64,000 nucleotides of DNA from Isosphaeraceae bacterium EP7 (GCA_038400315.1 CP151667.1:3297174-3361173); one strand, 5' to 3'. Shown: positions 54,749 through 64,000, counted from the first letter of the stretch. The notes: a model not told the origin generated them from the letters alone. Numbers and translations: made by a program.

Positions 54749-56221
54749 TTATCGCCGTCTCAACTTGAGAAGGAACATGTTGGTTCCCCTCGGGTTCGTC
54801 AGCGTGTGGGTGCCGACGGGGTCCGGGTCGAAGTCAACCGTGGCGGAGGAGTAGTTGCCGGCCAGGTAGAGGTTGCCGGCCGCGTCGACCGCGATCCCGT
54901 TTGCGTAGTCACCCCCCGTTCCACCGAACGTCACCGCCCAGTCGACCGCCCCGGTCGTCGTCAGCTTGGTCACGAAGACATCGGTCCCGCCCTGAGAAGT
55001 GACGGTGGGGAGGCCGAAGCCCGGAACGAACGGCTCGTAGAAGGTGCCCGTGGCATAGACGGCACCAGCAGCGTCGACGGCCAGACTCTTGACCGGAGCA
55101 CAGCCCAGCGGGGTCGCCCACTGGAGCGAGCCGGCGGGCGAGAGCCGGGCGACGAACCCGTCGCTGGTGAACGTCGCGAAGTTCGGCAGCCTGGTATCGA
55201 CGCTCGCGCTCGGGTTGAAGTCGACCTGGCCGATATACGTGCCGCCGACGACGATGTTGCCCGCGGCGTCGAGGGCCAGGTCGTCCGGGCCGACTGAGGA
55301 GTTCACCTGGGTCGACCGGGTGAGGAACGGCGCGACCCACCCGAATGTGCCGGCCGCCGTCAGCTTGAGGACGTAGCCGTTCGAGTTCGGCCCTCCGGTC
55401 ACGTAGTTCGCCTTCTTGGCGTCGGGGTTGAAGTCGAGGGTGCCGAAGAAGCCACCGGCGACGTAGACGTTGCCCCCCGCGTCGGTCGCCAGGCTCGAGG
55501 CCCCCCCGCCCGAATTGTCGAAGCGCTTGGACCACGTGACCGCCCCGGTCGGGCTGTACTTCCGGACCTCGAAGCCGGTGTAGGAGATGGTGTTGCCGCT
55601 CTGGGACCACGAGGTACCGGCCGTGAAGACGTTGCCGGAGGCGTCGATGGCGATATCCCCGTCGTGTTCCCCCGTGGCCGATGCTCCCCAGTTCTTGGCC
55701 CAGAGGAAGTTCCCGTTCGCATCCAGCTTGGTGACGATGGCGTCGGAGGGTCCAGCCGCCGTCAAGGACGTCGAACCGAAGGCGGCCTGCCCGGAGAATT
55801 CGCCGCTGACGTGGACGTTCCCGGCCCCGTCGACCGCGACGCTACCGGGCCCACTACTGCTATTGCTGCCGACCGGGCGGGCCCAGACGAGCGTGTTGTC
55901 GGGGGCGTACTTGGCGATGTAACCGGCCCAGGGCCCCGGCGGGGTGAGGATATCGGAGCCGTCGGGGCGGACGACGTTCGGGTCGAAATCCATCGGGCCA
56001 CTGAAGCTGCCAGTCATGTAAGTGTTACCGGCCGCGTCCACGGCGTTGGACTGCGAGGTGACTGTCGCGGTATCACTCCCGACATCAAAAACCGAGTCGA
56101 ACGCGGCGGAGAGGACGACGCGGTCCTCGAGGGATTCCAGGCGGGGCCGCGAGGCACGGCGGCGGGAGTATCGGGGCCGGCTCGAATTTGTCCGGGTCGG
56201 AGATGCGAACGGATGCCACAT
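54749..56221 (-). CDS. secreted SBBP-repeat propeller protein with LEDR motif
   Basis: A 490-residue extracytoplasmic protein. The N-terminus R-P-R-L-E-S-L-E-D-R-V-V-L-S (about 25-38) is the planctomycetal surface-protein motif in front of the export region. Seven repeats with the core V-D-A-A-G-N-x-Y-x-x-G-x-F follow (for example A-V-D-A-A-G-N-T-Y-M-T-G-S-F and G-I-A-V-D-A-A-G-N-L-Y-L-A-G), typical of SBBP beta-propeller repeats; several are followed by D-F-D-P or D-F-N-P. It is likely cell-surface or secreted and possibly adhesive. Start at 56221 gives the full motif region. Confidence 0.9.
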   Translation of the reverse strand: MWHPFASPTRTNSSRPRYSRRRASRPRLESLEDRVVLSAAFDSVFDVGSDTATVTSQSNAVDAAGNTYMTGSFSGPMDFDPNVVRPDGSDILTPPGPWAGYIAKYAPDNTLVWARPVGSNSSSGPGSVAVDGAGNVHVSGEFSGQAAFGSTSLTAAGPSDAIVTKLDANGNFLWAKNWGASATGEHDGDIAIDASGNVFTAGTSWSQSGNTISYTGFEVRKYSPTGAVTWSKRFDNSGGGASSLATDAGGNVYVAGGFFGTLDFNPDAKKANYVTGGPNSNGYVLKLTAAGTFGWVAPFLTRSTQVNSSVGPDDLALDAAGNIVVGGTYIGQVDFNPSASVDTRLPNFATFTSDGFVARLSPAGSLQWATPLGCAPVKSLAVDAAGAVYATGTFYEPFVPGFGLPTVTSQGGTDVFVTKLTTTGAVDWAVTFGGTGGDYANGIAVDAAGNLYLAGNYSSATVDFDPDPVGTHTLTNPRGTNMFLLKLRRR

Positions 56222-56379
56222 CGATCGGCTCCTTTGAAGGTCAGAGTGCTGGACAGGGACACTCGGCGCGCACCCCGGACGTCCGCGGGGCTCGCACGCC
56301 GCTCCGAAGGGGAATCAGTCGCTACTTCGAGACGCCGTCTGCGTGGCGCTTCGTGACCTGGCAATCGTTCAGTCGGCCG

Positions 56380-57360
56380 TCATTCGAGTTTCGGCCGGTC
56401 CTCGGACCGCCGCGGCTCGGGGGGCAACAGGGCCCGCAGCCGTCCTTCGCTCTCCCGGGCGAGCCGGACGAAATCCGGTTCGCCGCCCGACCAGGAACCC
56501 GGGGCTACGTCGCGGAGGAGCCGCTCGGCCCAGGCCCGGGCCTGCTCGCGATCGCCGCGTTCCAGGTGAATCAGGGCCAGAATCAGCCAGTGGTAGCGGT
56601 AGCCGTTGCTCTTCTGGATCTCGAGCGACTTGGTCGCGGCCTTCAGGGCAGCGTCAAGGTCGCCGGCGCTGTACTCGGCCAGTGCCAGGCCCTTCCAGTA
56701 GCCTGCCTCCTGCGGTTCGATGGCGACCGCCTCCAGGGCCAACTCCCGGGCACGTGTCCCATCGCGGGCCTCGCGCCCGTTGAGCGTCGCGAAATCGACG
56801 GCCGCCGAGTAGCAGATCCAGCCGAGGCTCACGCGATACCTCGTAAGATCGGGATATCCAGTGACGAGCGATTTCTGGATTTCGTAGGCACGCTCGAACG
56901 CCGCGCGGGCCCCCCCGTTCCGGCCGCGCTGCGCCTCCATGCTGCCCCGCTGGAGCGACCCCAGTGCCAGCTGATTTCGGTAGGAGGGGACGTCGGGAAA
57001 GTCGGCGACGAGCCGCTCTGCGATCTCTTGCCAGCGGCCAAGGGCGTGTTCCGCCTCGTCGAACTGAGCGAGGCGCGAGAGTTGGTCGGCCAGACGAAGG
57101 AACGTCTGCGCCAGGATCGCCCGAAACTCGGGGCGGGCCGGTTGGTCGGTGACCAGGTTCTCCGCAAGAGGCAGCGCCCTTCGGTACTCCGCCGCGGCCT
57201 TGTCGAACCGGAACGTGTGACGGTAGAAATTGCCGAGACGCTGGTACGACCCGACCAGGCCCTCCCGGTATGCTAAGTCATCCGGGTGGTTGCGCATGAC
57301 GTCGAGGCGCAGGGCGAGTGACTGCTTGTATCGGGCCTCCGCTTCGGCCTTGCGGTCGGT
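56380..57360 (-). pseudogene. C-terminal TPR part of an amber-split kinase gene
   Basis: This 326-codon frame is exactly in phase with the kinase gene upstream, separated from it only by the TAG at 57361-57363. The first codons (T-D-R-K-A-E-A-E-A-R-Y-K-Q-S-L-A-L-R-L-D-V) continue a TPR repeat begun before the stop (L-G-D-L-Y-H-R-S-G-D-K-Y-Q). Further TPR helices follow, to R-R-S-E-D-R-P-K-L-E. An internal ATG at 57297 could allow separate translation, but it has no clear ribosome-binding site. Together with the upstream part the gene would be about 1000 codons, normal for planctomycete kinase-TPR proteins. Confidence 0.75.
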
Positions 57361-59391
57361 CTATTGATACTTATCACCGCTACGGTGGTAGAGATCGCCG
57401 AGTTCCATCTCGGCCTCGGCGAGCAGGGCCTTGTACCGATCCTCGTTGGGAAACTCCGCGATCAGCCGGGAGAGCAACTCGGTCGCACGGACCTCGATCG
57501 GTTCGCCGTCCCCGGCCCTTCCGGTCGCGTCGAGCAGGGTGGCGCGGGCCAGGAGACCGCCCGCAAGGTCGGCCCGGTCTTCGGGCCTGCCGGATACCTT
57601 GGCCACTTGCTCCCACAGTGCGATCGCCTCGCGGTATGCCTGCTCGGCCTCGCGGATCTGGTCCAGCGACTCGTGAAGCCGGCCGATGCTGCCCAGGCTT
57701 TGGGCGACACCCCGCCGGTACTCTGGCTCACCGGGGAATTCGCCGGCGAGCAGCCGGAACACATCGAGGGCTCGGCGATGCGCCTCCATCGCCTCGGCGG
57801 ACAGACCCAGGTGGCTCCGGATCTCGCCGACGCGAGCGGCCGCCTGACCAACCTCGGCGCGGGCCTTCGGGTCGTCGGCCCGCTCCCGGGCGAAGGCCTC
57901 GTAAAAGGCCAACGCCTTCTCGAGGAACTCCCGCTGGAGCGGAGTCCTCGCCCCCTCGCGTGAGAGCCATTTCTGGGCGACCTGTGTGTACATCTCGTCG
58001 ACCGCCCGGCGGGCCAAGGCTCGCTGGCGCCCGGCCTCGGCAAGGCTCCCGCGGGCTTGCTCCAAAGATGATGCGGTCTGCCGCTCCGCTTCGGCCGCGC
58101 GGATCGCCATGGCAACGCTCGCGGCCACCCCGGCCAGGAGTGCCCCGCCGACCAAGGCGGTGGTCGTCAGCGCGATGCGATGACGCCTGGCGAACTTGCC
58201 GAGCCGATAGCGGGCCGTCGGCGGGCACGCCTCGACCGGCTGATCGTTCAAGTGTCGCATCACGTCGGCCGCGAAGTCGTTTGCGGTCTCGTAGCGGCGG
58301 CGTCGGTCCTTCTCCAGGGCTTTCATCACCACCCAGTCGAGCTCGCCCTTCATCGAGGTGCCCAGTCGCCGTGGGTCGGCTTTCCGCCGGGCCGAGACGG
58401 CCGAAAGGTTATCACCCAGCGAGCTCAGCCGCGTGCTCGGCCTCTGGGGCTCCTCCTCGCGGATGATCCGTCGCATCTCGTCGAAGGCGGCCCGCTTCAG
58501 CGTCTCGGAGTCGAACGGCGTCGTGCCGGTCAACAGCTCGTAGAGCAGGACGCCCAGCGAGTAGATGTCGCTTCGGGTGTCAACGTCGACCCCTGAGAGC
58601 TCGGCCTGCTCGGGGCTGACGTAGAGCGGCGTGCCCACGAACTGGTGGAACCCGGTGTAGACCGTATTGTCGGTAAGTGCCTGGCCGGCCGCCTTGGCCA
58701 CGCCGAAGTCGATCACCTTCGGCACGCCGACCCCGTCGATGACGGTTACGAGCACGTTGGAGGGCTTCAAATCGCGGTGGATGATGCCCTTCTGGTGAGC
58801 GTGCTGGACAGCCCGGCAGACGAGCACGAACAGCTCAAGCCGTTCGGCAACGGAGAGCTGCTGCCGGTCGCAGTACTCGCTGATAGGCAGGCCCCGAACC
58901 AGCTCCATCACAAAGTAGGGGTGACCGACGGGGGTCATCCCGGCGTCCAGAACCCTGGCGATGTTCGGGTGGTCCATCATCGCGAGGACCTGCCGCTCGG
59001 CCTCGAACCGGGCGACGACCTGCTTGGAGCCCATTCCCGGCTTGATGACCTTCAAGGCGACCCAGCGGCGGACCGGTATGGTCTGCTCGGCCAAGTAGAC
59101 CGTGCCCATTCCGCCCTCGCCTATCACCTCTCGCAGTTTGTAGAGGCCGATGACCGTACCAGGTCGTTCGTCGCTCAACCGGGACTCGTGGGCGGCGGTC
59201 TCCGTGGGCATTGAGGCCGGGGCTTCAAGATAATCGTTCGCCTCGGTGTCGAGAGCGAGGAGCCGCTCGACGCGACGCCGCAGCTCCGTATCCCCGCAAG
59301 TCCTATCGAGGAACGACGAGCGAGCTTCCGTGCCTTTCAATTCCAAGGCTGCAAAAAAGAGTTCCTCGACGTTTGGAACCGCTTGATACAT
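57361..59391 (-). CDS. Ser/Thr protein kinase with TPR region, ends at amber codon
   Basis: A 676-residue Hanks-type kinase. Glycine loop G-E-G-G-M-G-T-V (91-98), V-A-L-K (K114), H-R-D-L-K-P-S-N (205 on), D-F-G (228-230) and V-S-P-E are all intact, so the catalytic domain looks active. A membrane helix (T-T-A-L-V-G-G-A-L-L-A-G-V-A-A) follows near residue 405, then TPR-like helices facing outward. The frame stops at TAG 57361-57363 within a TPR repeat and continues in phase for 326 codons. ATG 59391 is preferred over GTG 59400. An ECF sigma gene lies upstream by 84 bases. Confidence 0.9.
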   Translation of the reverse strand: MYQAVPNVEELFFAALELKGTEARSSFLDRTCGDTELRRRVERLLALDTEANDYLEAPASMPTETAAHESRLSDERPGTVIGLYKLREVIGEGGMGTVYLAEQTIPVRRWVALKVIKPGMGSKQVVARFEAERQVLAMMDHPNIARVLDAGMTPVGHPYFVMELVRGLPISEYCDRQQLSVAERLELFVLVCRAVQHAHQKGIIHRDLKPSNVLVTVIDGVGVPKVIDFGVAKAAGQALTDNTVYTGFHQFVGTPLYVSPEQAELSGVDVDTRSDIYSLGVLLYELLTGTTPFDSETLKRAAFDEMRRIIREEEPQRPSTRLSSLGDNLSAVSARRKADPRRLGTSMKGELDWVVMKALEKDRRRRYETANDFAADVMRHLNDQPVEACPPTARYRLGKFARRHRIALTTTALVGGALLAGVAASVAMAIRAAEAERQTASSLEQARGSLAEAGRQRALARRAVDEMYTQVAQKWLSREGARTPLQREFLEKALAFYEAFARERADDPKARAEVGQAAARVGEIRSHLGLSAEAMEAHRRALDVFRLLAGEFPGEPEYRRGVAQSLGSIGRLHESLDQIREAEQAYREAIALWEQVAKVSGRPEDRADLAGGLLARATLLDATGRAGDGEPIEVRATELLSRLIAEFPNEDRYKALLAEAEMELGDLYHRSGDKYQ

Positions 59392-59475
59392 CGCTGACAC
59401 CCCGGTCGTCGTTTGTCTCCATCTATAGGGCAGTGCGAAATACCCAGCCCGCGAGCATCATGGACATGACCGATT

Positions 59476-60054
59476 TCAAGAATTTTCTTCGGCAACACCT
59501 GTTCCCCGGACCTCTCCGAGGAGCCAGACCTTGGCGAAACGCCAATGCCGTTGGGCAGTCGCACGGGAAATCCCGAGTACGTCTGACGCCTCGACCTCGG
59601 TCAAACCGGCAAAATAGCGGAGCTTCACGAGTTGGGCCTTGACCGGGTCCTCAGCTTCGAGTTTCGCCAGGGCCTCGTCGAGGCCGAGCAGGTCATCCAA
59701 GGGGGCCGGGGCCTCAATCTCAACCTCATCAAGGTCCCGTCTTTCAAGGTGACCGCCGTGCTTCTCGGACCGCTTGCGGCGGGCGTTCTCGACGAGGATG
59801 CGACGCATGGCCTCGGCGGCGGCGGCGAAGAAGTGGCCGCGACTGTTCCACTGTTGGGCCTCCTCGCCATCGACGAGCCGCAGGTAGGCTTCATGGACCA
59901 GGGCGGTGGCCTGGAGCGTCTGCCCCGGATTCTCTCGGGCGAGCCTCTGCTCGGCGAGCCGTCGCAGCTCTCGGTAGACGAGCGATAGGAGTCCCTCAGG
60001 CGCCTTCGGGTCGCCCTGCTCGATGGCCGAGAGGATACGGGTCACGTCGTTCAT
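59476..60054 (-). CDS. ECF-like sigma factor (TIGR02999 type)
   Basis: A 192-residue sigma factor of the type common in planctomycetes: M-N-D-V-T-R-I-L-S-A-I-E-Q-G-D, E-L-R-R-L-A-E-Q-R-L, the H-E-A-Y-L-R-L-V-D signature, R-G-H-F-F-A-A-A-A-E-A-M-R-R-I-L-V-E and region 4 L-T-E-V-E-A-S-D-V-L-G-I-S-R-A-T-A-Q-R-H-W. ATG at 60054 is the family start. It precedes a kinase-TPR gene, an arrangement repeated throughout these genomes and thought to couple kinase signalling to sigma activity. Confidence 0.92.
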   Translation of the reverse strand: MNDVTRILSAIEQGDPKAPEGLLSLVYRELRRLAEQRLARENPGQTLQATALVHEAYLRLVDGEEAQQWNSRGHFFAAAAEAMRRILVENARRKRSEKHGGHLERRDLDEVEIEAPAPLDDLLGLDEALAKLEAEDPVKAQLVKLRYFAGLTEVEASDVLGISRATAQRHWRFAKVWLLGEVRGTGVAEENS

Positions 60055-60447
60055 CGGCTTTGGCCGCATGGGCAGGAGGTTCGAGGTTGTGGCAACATCG
60101 CTCGACGCGACTCGAAGGCCGCCCCGGGAAAAGGTTCTTCCCAGATTAGCCGACATCCATGCAAGGAAATAGCGGCGGACGGAATCGACCCGCGCGATGT
60201 GATATGCGGAGGTCATTCGGCTCGGCAGGTTTTGCCGGAGAAAATTCCCTTGATCTGGGGCAAGGAGGCCGTGCCAAGACGGTCAGACTTAGTTGGGAAA
60301 TTCAACGGAGTGGTCGGAGGACGCGTTGCAACCGGGAAAAGGGGACAGGTCACTGGTTCCGGCGAAACTCCCGCTAATCCTGATTGTCGGCATAACCGAT
60401 GGTTTCTGTATCGACTTCCTGCATCGTTCACATAGTGGCCCCCGGCA
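60055..60447. other. intergenic region between divergent genes
   Basis: About 390 bases between the ECF sigma gene (minus strand) and the porin gene (plus strand). Promoters for both should be here. I see no convincing hexamer pair, repeat or RNA gene. Confidence 0.45.
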
Positions 60448-61851
60448 ATGTTGACGACACATCGAATCGTGTTGGTGATGTCTGTCATCTTGGCATGTTT
60501 AGCTGTGGGGCAACGGTGCTATGCCCAGCAGGAGAACCCGGGCGATTCCGGCGGGGACCCCGCATCGGCGACCGTTAAACCCGGTCCGGACTCCGCGACG
60601 GGGACCGAATCGACGGCTCAATCTCCCGCCGCGACTAATCCCTATGCTGGCGATCTTTCCACGCGTTATCGGCTGACCGGAGACTGGTCGGGTGCCCGGT
60701 CTACCCTTGCAGACCGTGGGCTCACGTTCGACTTCTTCGCCACCCAGTTCTACCAGGGCATCGCTAGCGGCGGCCGCCAGCGGGAATTCGAGTACGGCGG
60801 GAAGCTCGACTATCTGTTCAACCTCGACGGCGGCAAGCTCGGCCCCTTGCCGGGGTTTTTCCTCAATATGCACGCCGAGACCCGGTTCGGGACGGATGTC
60901 AACAACATCGATGGGCTGCTCGCCCCGTCCAACCTCCCGATGAGTTTCCCGGACCCCAATCGGGACATCACCTCGATTACCGGCCTGAAGTTCACGCAGG
61001 CGCTGAGCGAGAATCTTGTCGTCTACCTGGGGAAGATTAACACCCTGGACGAGTACGGATTCCGCTACGCCCCGGCACTCGGAGCCAGTAGGCCCGGCCT
61101 GGCCGGGTTCATGAACACCTCGCTGGTGTTCAACCCCATCGTCGGCCGGACCGTCCCGTATTCGGCCGCAGGGACGGGGTTTGCCTTCCTACGCGAGGGC
61201 GAGCCGTTCCTCTCCCTCTCGGTCTTCGACCCGCGTGAGCGAGCCACGACGGGCGTCGATAACCTGTTCGCGGACGGGGTGGTGCTCGTCCCGGACTTGA
61301 CGTTAAAGGCCAAGCCGTTCGGCCTGCCCGGAAAGTACAACTTCGGCGGCACCTGGAGCAGTGCCAGCTACCGGTCTTTCGACCCGGCCGCCTACCTGAG
61401 CCTCCCTCCTCAACTGATTCTCGACGAGCGATTCACCCCGAAGGAGACCGGGTCGTGGTCGCTGTACGCGAACTTCTACCAGGCCCTATGGGTGGACGAG
61501 GAGGACTCGAAGCGGAGTTGGGGAGTGTTCGGGCAGTTCGGGATTTCGGACGGGAATCCGAACCCGATTCAATTCGTCGCCAACGGCGGGGTCGGCGGGC
61601 GGAGCATGATTCCCGGGAGGACGTTCGACACGTTCGGGGTCGGTTACTTCTACCTCGGCCTCAGCGACAATTTTAAGGCGCTGGCCCGTCCCATCCTGCC
61701 CCAGCGAGATGAGTTCGGCGTGGAACTCTTCTACAACCTCAACATCACGCCGTGGGCACGGCTCACCGGAGACCTCCAGATTGCCCGTCCGAGTACGGCC
61801 GAGTACAACACGGTGATTATCCCAGGGTTACGGTTCCAGATTCTGTTCTGA
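60448..61851 (+). CDS. OprB-type carbohydrate porin
   Basis: A 467-residue outer-membrane beta-barrel protein. Signal peptide V-L-V-M-S-V-I-L-A-C-L-A-V-G ends near C-Y-A-Q-Q, then a disordered Ser/Pro/Gly linker and the OprB pattern: L-T-G-D-W-S-G-A-R-S-T-L-A-D-R-G-L, alternating strands such as F-N-F-x-G and a C-terminal L-R-F-Q-I-L-F ending in the aromatic residue used for barrel insertion. OprB porins take up sugars. The start is the first ATG; no strong ribosome-binding site is seen. Confidence 0.88.
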   Translation: MLTTHRIVLVMSVILACLAVGQRCYAQQENPGDSGGDPASATVKPGPDSATGTESTAQSPAATNPYAGDLSTRYRLTGDWSGARSTLADRGLTFDFFATQFYQGIASGGRQREFEYGGKLDYLFNLDGGKLGPLPGFFLNMHAETRFGTDVNNIDGLLAPSNLPMSFPDPNRDITSITGLKFTQALSENLVVYLGKINTLDEYGFRYAPALGASRPGLAGFMNTSLVFNPIVGRTVPYSAAGTGFAFLREGEPFLSLSVFDPRERATTGVDNLFADGVVLVPDLTLKAKPFGLPGKYNFGGTWSSASYRSFDPAAYLSLPPQLILDERFTPKETGSWSLYANFYQALWVDEEDSKRSWGVFGQFGISDGNPNPIQFVANGGVGGRSMIPGRTFDTFGVGYFYLGLSDNFKALARPILPQRDEFGVELFYNLNITPWARLTGDLQIARPSTAEYNTVIIPGLRFQILF

Positions 61852-61916
61852 CCGCATCGGAGCCGGGACCGACCTACTTATTCCCATGGCCGTTGCATCC
61901 CCTCACCGGACGAGCT

Positions 61917-63185
61917 TTACAGGCCGACCGGCAGTGTGAGGAGGGGCCCGCCCTTCTTGGGCTCGGAGAGCTGGAGGTTGAAGAGGGCCTGAATCAGGGC
62001 GAGGGTCGATTTCGACCGCTTGTCGGAGTCCGAGATGAAGTACCAATGGCCCTCGTACTCGATGGCCACGGCGGCCTCCTTCGGGCGTTTCTTCTGGGAG
62101 CAGACCTGGAACACGCCCCGCGTCACCGCCGTCCAGTCGAAGGTGAGGCCGTCGGGCCCCAGCGTCTGGGCAGCCAGGCCGCGACAGGCGTGCTCCTCGG
62201 GCACCCGCACGCCCTTGGACAGGAACGCGAGCATCTCCAGCAACGTCCGGGTGCGGATGTCGACGGAGTCGAGGGCATCGGGCAAGGGGAGGAGCCCGAT
62301 GCCGCCGGGCACGTCGACCCGCTTGACCCCATACTCGAGGCGACCCGGCGTGAGCCGCAGCAATTGCCGCAGCTCGTCGGCCTCGGGGTGACCTTGAGCG
62401 GCTGGCGAGAGCGTGAGCTTATACCCCGGTTCCGTCCGGGTGAGGATGACCTCTTCCGGCCGCTCCGACACTCGATATTCGAGCTTGTTGCTCGCAGCCT
62501 GCACGAAGTCCGACCCGTCAACACGGCCCGCCGCAATCGCGGGAGAGACGGGTTTTGACAGGTCGGCCGAGGCGAGGACGATGAGCCGCTCGCGGCGAAG
62601 GTGGCCCGCGAGGTGGGACATCTCGCCGAACGGCGTCGGCGTCGGCACGGATTCGGGGATGAGCTGCTCGGCCCCCGGGGCGTTCTCCAGGCCGTTGACG
62701 TCGGCGACCATCACGCGGAGCACGTCGTCGAGGCTCCAGCCGTTGTTGGCCATGAGCCCCAGGGCGGTGATGCCCACCGGGGCGACCATGGTCCGGGTCA
62801 GCTCGGTCGGGTCACGCGGCGTGTAGCTCAGCGTGGGGGCATCGCGGAACTGGAGCGAGGCGTCGCCGAAGAGCGACAGGTTGGGCGAGTCCCGCTCCTT
62901 GCCGCCGGTGAGGCCGCCCCGGCTCGACAGCTCGAACTGGCTGGTGATGGCCGAGACGTCCATGAAGGAGGGCAAGTCGCCGTAGCGGAGGCGGACGATG
63001 TTCCGCAGCCACTGCTGCTCGCTCGTCTCGTGGACGGCCTGGTCGTATCGGAGCCGGGTGAGTTCGAGCCCCCGAGGGCCGATGCAGCCGGGGAGTGCGG
63101 CGACGAGCAAGGCCCCCCAGAGAGCGAGGTGAGGCCCGCAACGGGTGGGGGCAACGCTCGCCTTATTGCCCTCGACACACGGCAT
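61917..63185 (-). CDS. hypothetical lipoprotein
   Basis: A 422-residue predicted lipoprotein: hydrophobic signal L-A-L-W-G-A-L-L-V-A-A and lipobox A-L-P-G-C (near residue 34). The mature protein is mixed alpha/beta with V-A-I-E-Y-E-G-H-W-Y-F-I-S-D-S-D-K-R-S-K close to the C-terminus. I do not recognise the family. It converges on the porin gene and may share an envelope role. The first ATG at 63185 is used. Confidence 0.78.
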   Translation of the reverse strand: MPCVEGNKASVAPTRCGPHLALWGALLVAALPGCIGPRGLELTRLRYDQAVHETSEQQWLRNIVRLRYGDLPSFMDVSAITSQFELSSRGGLTGGKERDSPNLSLFGDASLQFRDAPTLSYTPRDPTELTRTMVAPVGITALGLMANNGWSLDDVLRVMVADVNGLENAPGAEQLIPESVPTPTPFGEMSHLAGHLRRERLIVLASADLSKPVSPAIAAGRVDGSDFVQAASNKLEYRVSERPEEVILTRTEPGYKLTLSPAAQGHPEADELRQLLRLTPGRLEYGVKRVDVPGGIGLLPLPDALDSVDIRTRTLLEMLAFLSKGVRVPEEHACRGLAAQTLGPDGLTFDWTAVTRGVFQVCSQKKRPKEAAVAIEYEGHWYFISDSDKRSKSTLALIQALFNLQLSEPKKGGPLLTLPVGL

Positions 63186-63317
63186 GACCCGCCTTTCTTG
63201 TGGACCAGATGCGAGTGGTCCCGCTCTAGAATCTGTCAGATACAGCGGCCCGCATCTTCGGGAAAGCTCCTGCAGTCGTCAAGGTTGGTTCGCTTCATCG
63301 TTCATTCACCGCCGATT

Positions 63318-64000
63318 TCACTTCTCGGAAGGGAAGACGAGGGACCAATCTCGCTTCATATCCACGACGGTCCAGCCCCGAGCCGGTGCCTCATCCAGGG
63401 CTCGGACCAGGCGACCGATGACCGAATCGCGGTCATAGGCATACTCGCGTTCCGCGTCGGTGTGGTGGACGATGAGCCCGAACCGAGGGCCGGTCCCCGA
63501 GGTGACGTAGCGGAGCATCTCGTAATCGCCATCGGAGTTGCCGAACGCCGCGATCGGCCGCTTCCCGATGAACTTGCCGATGCCGACCGGCTTTCCGGCA
63601 TGGTCGTCGATGAAATCAACCTCGGGCAGTCGCATCAGTACCGGGGTTTCGCCACGCAACTCGTATCGCGTCTTGACCGTGCTGCCAACAACCTTGTCCG
63701 GAGGGATGCCGTAGACCGGCTCGGCCCAGACACGCATGAATTCGATGCCCCCACCCGACACGATGAACGTCTGAAATCCGTTCTCCCGGAGGTAGGCGAG
63801 CAGTTCGAGCATGGGCTGATAGACGCACCTCGTGTAGGGCCGCTCGAAACGCGGATGCTTGGCCGTCGCAATCCAGTCGCGAACGAGCAAGGCGAACTCC
63901 TCGCTCGTCATCCCGGCATGGGTGGCGGTGACGAGGTCGACCAGGCCCTTCTCCCCCAGACTGGCGAGGGTCGCACGGTCCTTTTCGAGCAGGGCCTTGA
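63318..64000 (-). CDS. HAD-superfamily hydrolase, N-terminus outside window
   Basis: HAD-fold phosphatase-like protein, open to the right edge (codons K-A-L-L-E-K-D-R-A-T at the edge), so its start lies outside. Visible parts: a cap-like helical stretch, motif II S-G-G-G (F-I-V-S-G-G-G-I-E-F-M), and motif III/IV G-N-S-D-G-D-Y-E-M-L preceded by I-G-K-R-P-I-A-A-F. The nucleophilic Asp motif I is not visible and should lie upstream. Similar to phosphoserine-phosphatase-type HADs; substrate unknown. No gene overlaps it. Confidence 0.82.
   Translation of the reverse strand, partial: KALLEKDRATLASLGEKGLVDLVTATHAGMTSEEFALLVRDWIATAKHPRFERPYTRCVYQPMLELLAYLRENGFQTFIVSGGGIEFMRVWAEPVYGIPPDKVVGSTVKTRYELRGETPVLMRLPEVDFIDDHAGKPVGIGKFIGKRPIAAFGNSDGDYEMLRYVTSGTGPRFGLIVHHTDAEREYAYDRDSVIGRLVRALDEAPARGWTVVDMKRDWSLVFPSEK

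Overview
The window is high-GC DNA from a planctomycete, most likely of the Isosphaeraceae (Isosphaera/Singulisphaera/Paludisphaera type). The evidence is three DUF1559 prepilin-like proteins with the usual FTLIELLVVISII N-terminus and an H-P-G-G ... DGSV motif, a secreted repeat protein with the planctomycetal N-terminal LESLEDRVVLS motif, kinase-TPR and ECF-sigma pairs, and a planctomycete-type 16S rRNA. Species-level placement is inference.

Layout. 0-0.7 kb: the end of a HigB-like toxin and its XRE antitoxin. 0.7-7.2 kb: a sigma-54 activator with an unusual receiver domain, divergent from an SbcD/SbcC-like (YhaO/YhaN-like) nuclease-ATPase pair that overlaps by ATGA. 7.2-12 kb: hypothetical secreted or membrane proteins, two tiny lipoproteins, a DUF1559 protein and a Tat-exported glycosylasparaginase-like hydrolase. 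12-14.4 kb: trpC, convergent with a LABN-domain protein and a family 2 glycosyltransferase. 14.6-17.4 kb: an accessory-looking module of a ParB-methyltransferase fusion facing two related winged-helix proteins, with iteron-like repeats. 17.4-23.7 kb: a linked 16S-23S-5S rRNA operon with a long leader, tandem promoter candidates and boxA-like elements in leader and spacer. 23.8-32.9 kb: housekeeping genes (rlmN, an ECF sigma factor, comF-like, hemC, a lactonase-family beta-propeller, a GT-C membrane glycosyltransferase, a group 2/3 sigma-70 factor). 33-34.6 kb: a Spy-like periplasmic protein and an orphan Phd antitoxin converging on a striking array of hairpins. 35-45 kb: a sigma/anti-sigma pair, TPR protein, two more DUF1559-lipoprotein pairs, a GntR regulator, a thioredoxin-fold protein and a mono-haem protein. 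45-52.7 kb: small membrane proteins, a membrane-bound Ser/Thr kinase, an FHA protein and a coiled-coil protein. 52.7-54.7 kb: about 2 kb with no convincing gene. 54.7-64 kb: a beta-propeller repeat protein, an ECF sigma factor with a kinase-TPR gene split by an in-frame amber codon, an OprB-type porin, a lipoprotein and a HAD phosphatase that runs off the right edge.

The most unusual object is the array at 33943-34291, between two convergent genes. It holds about nine successive inverted repeats whose stems differ completely in sequence and length (7 to 23 bp) while the loop is always a run of 6-8 G followed by an A-rich end. The G-tracts are spaced alternately about 27-30 and 36-40 bases apart, so the unit looks dimeric. 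Conserved loop with diversified but self-complementary stems is the reverse of ordinary repeats and suggests selection or a copying process acting on structure. Other points worth attention are the ParB-methyltransferase/winged-helix/iteron module, the lipoprotein-DUF1559 pairing seen three times, the amber-split kinase, the sigma-54 regulator lacking its phosphoacceptor Asp, a 183-bp palindrome-rich element with 19-bp inverted ends, and a 28-residue membrane protein behind hemC.
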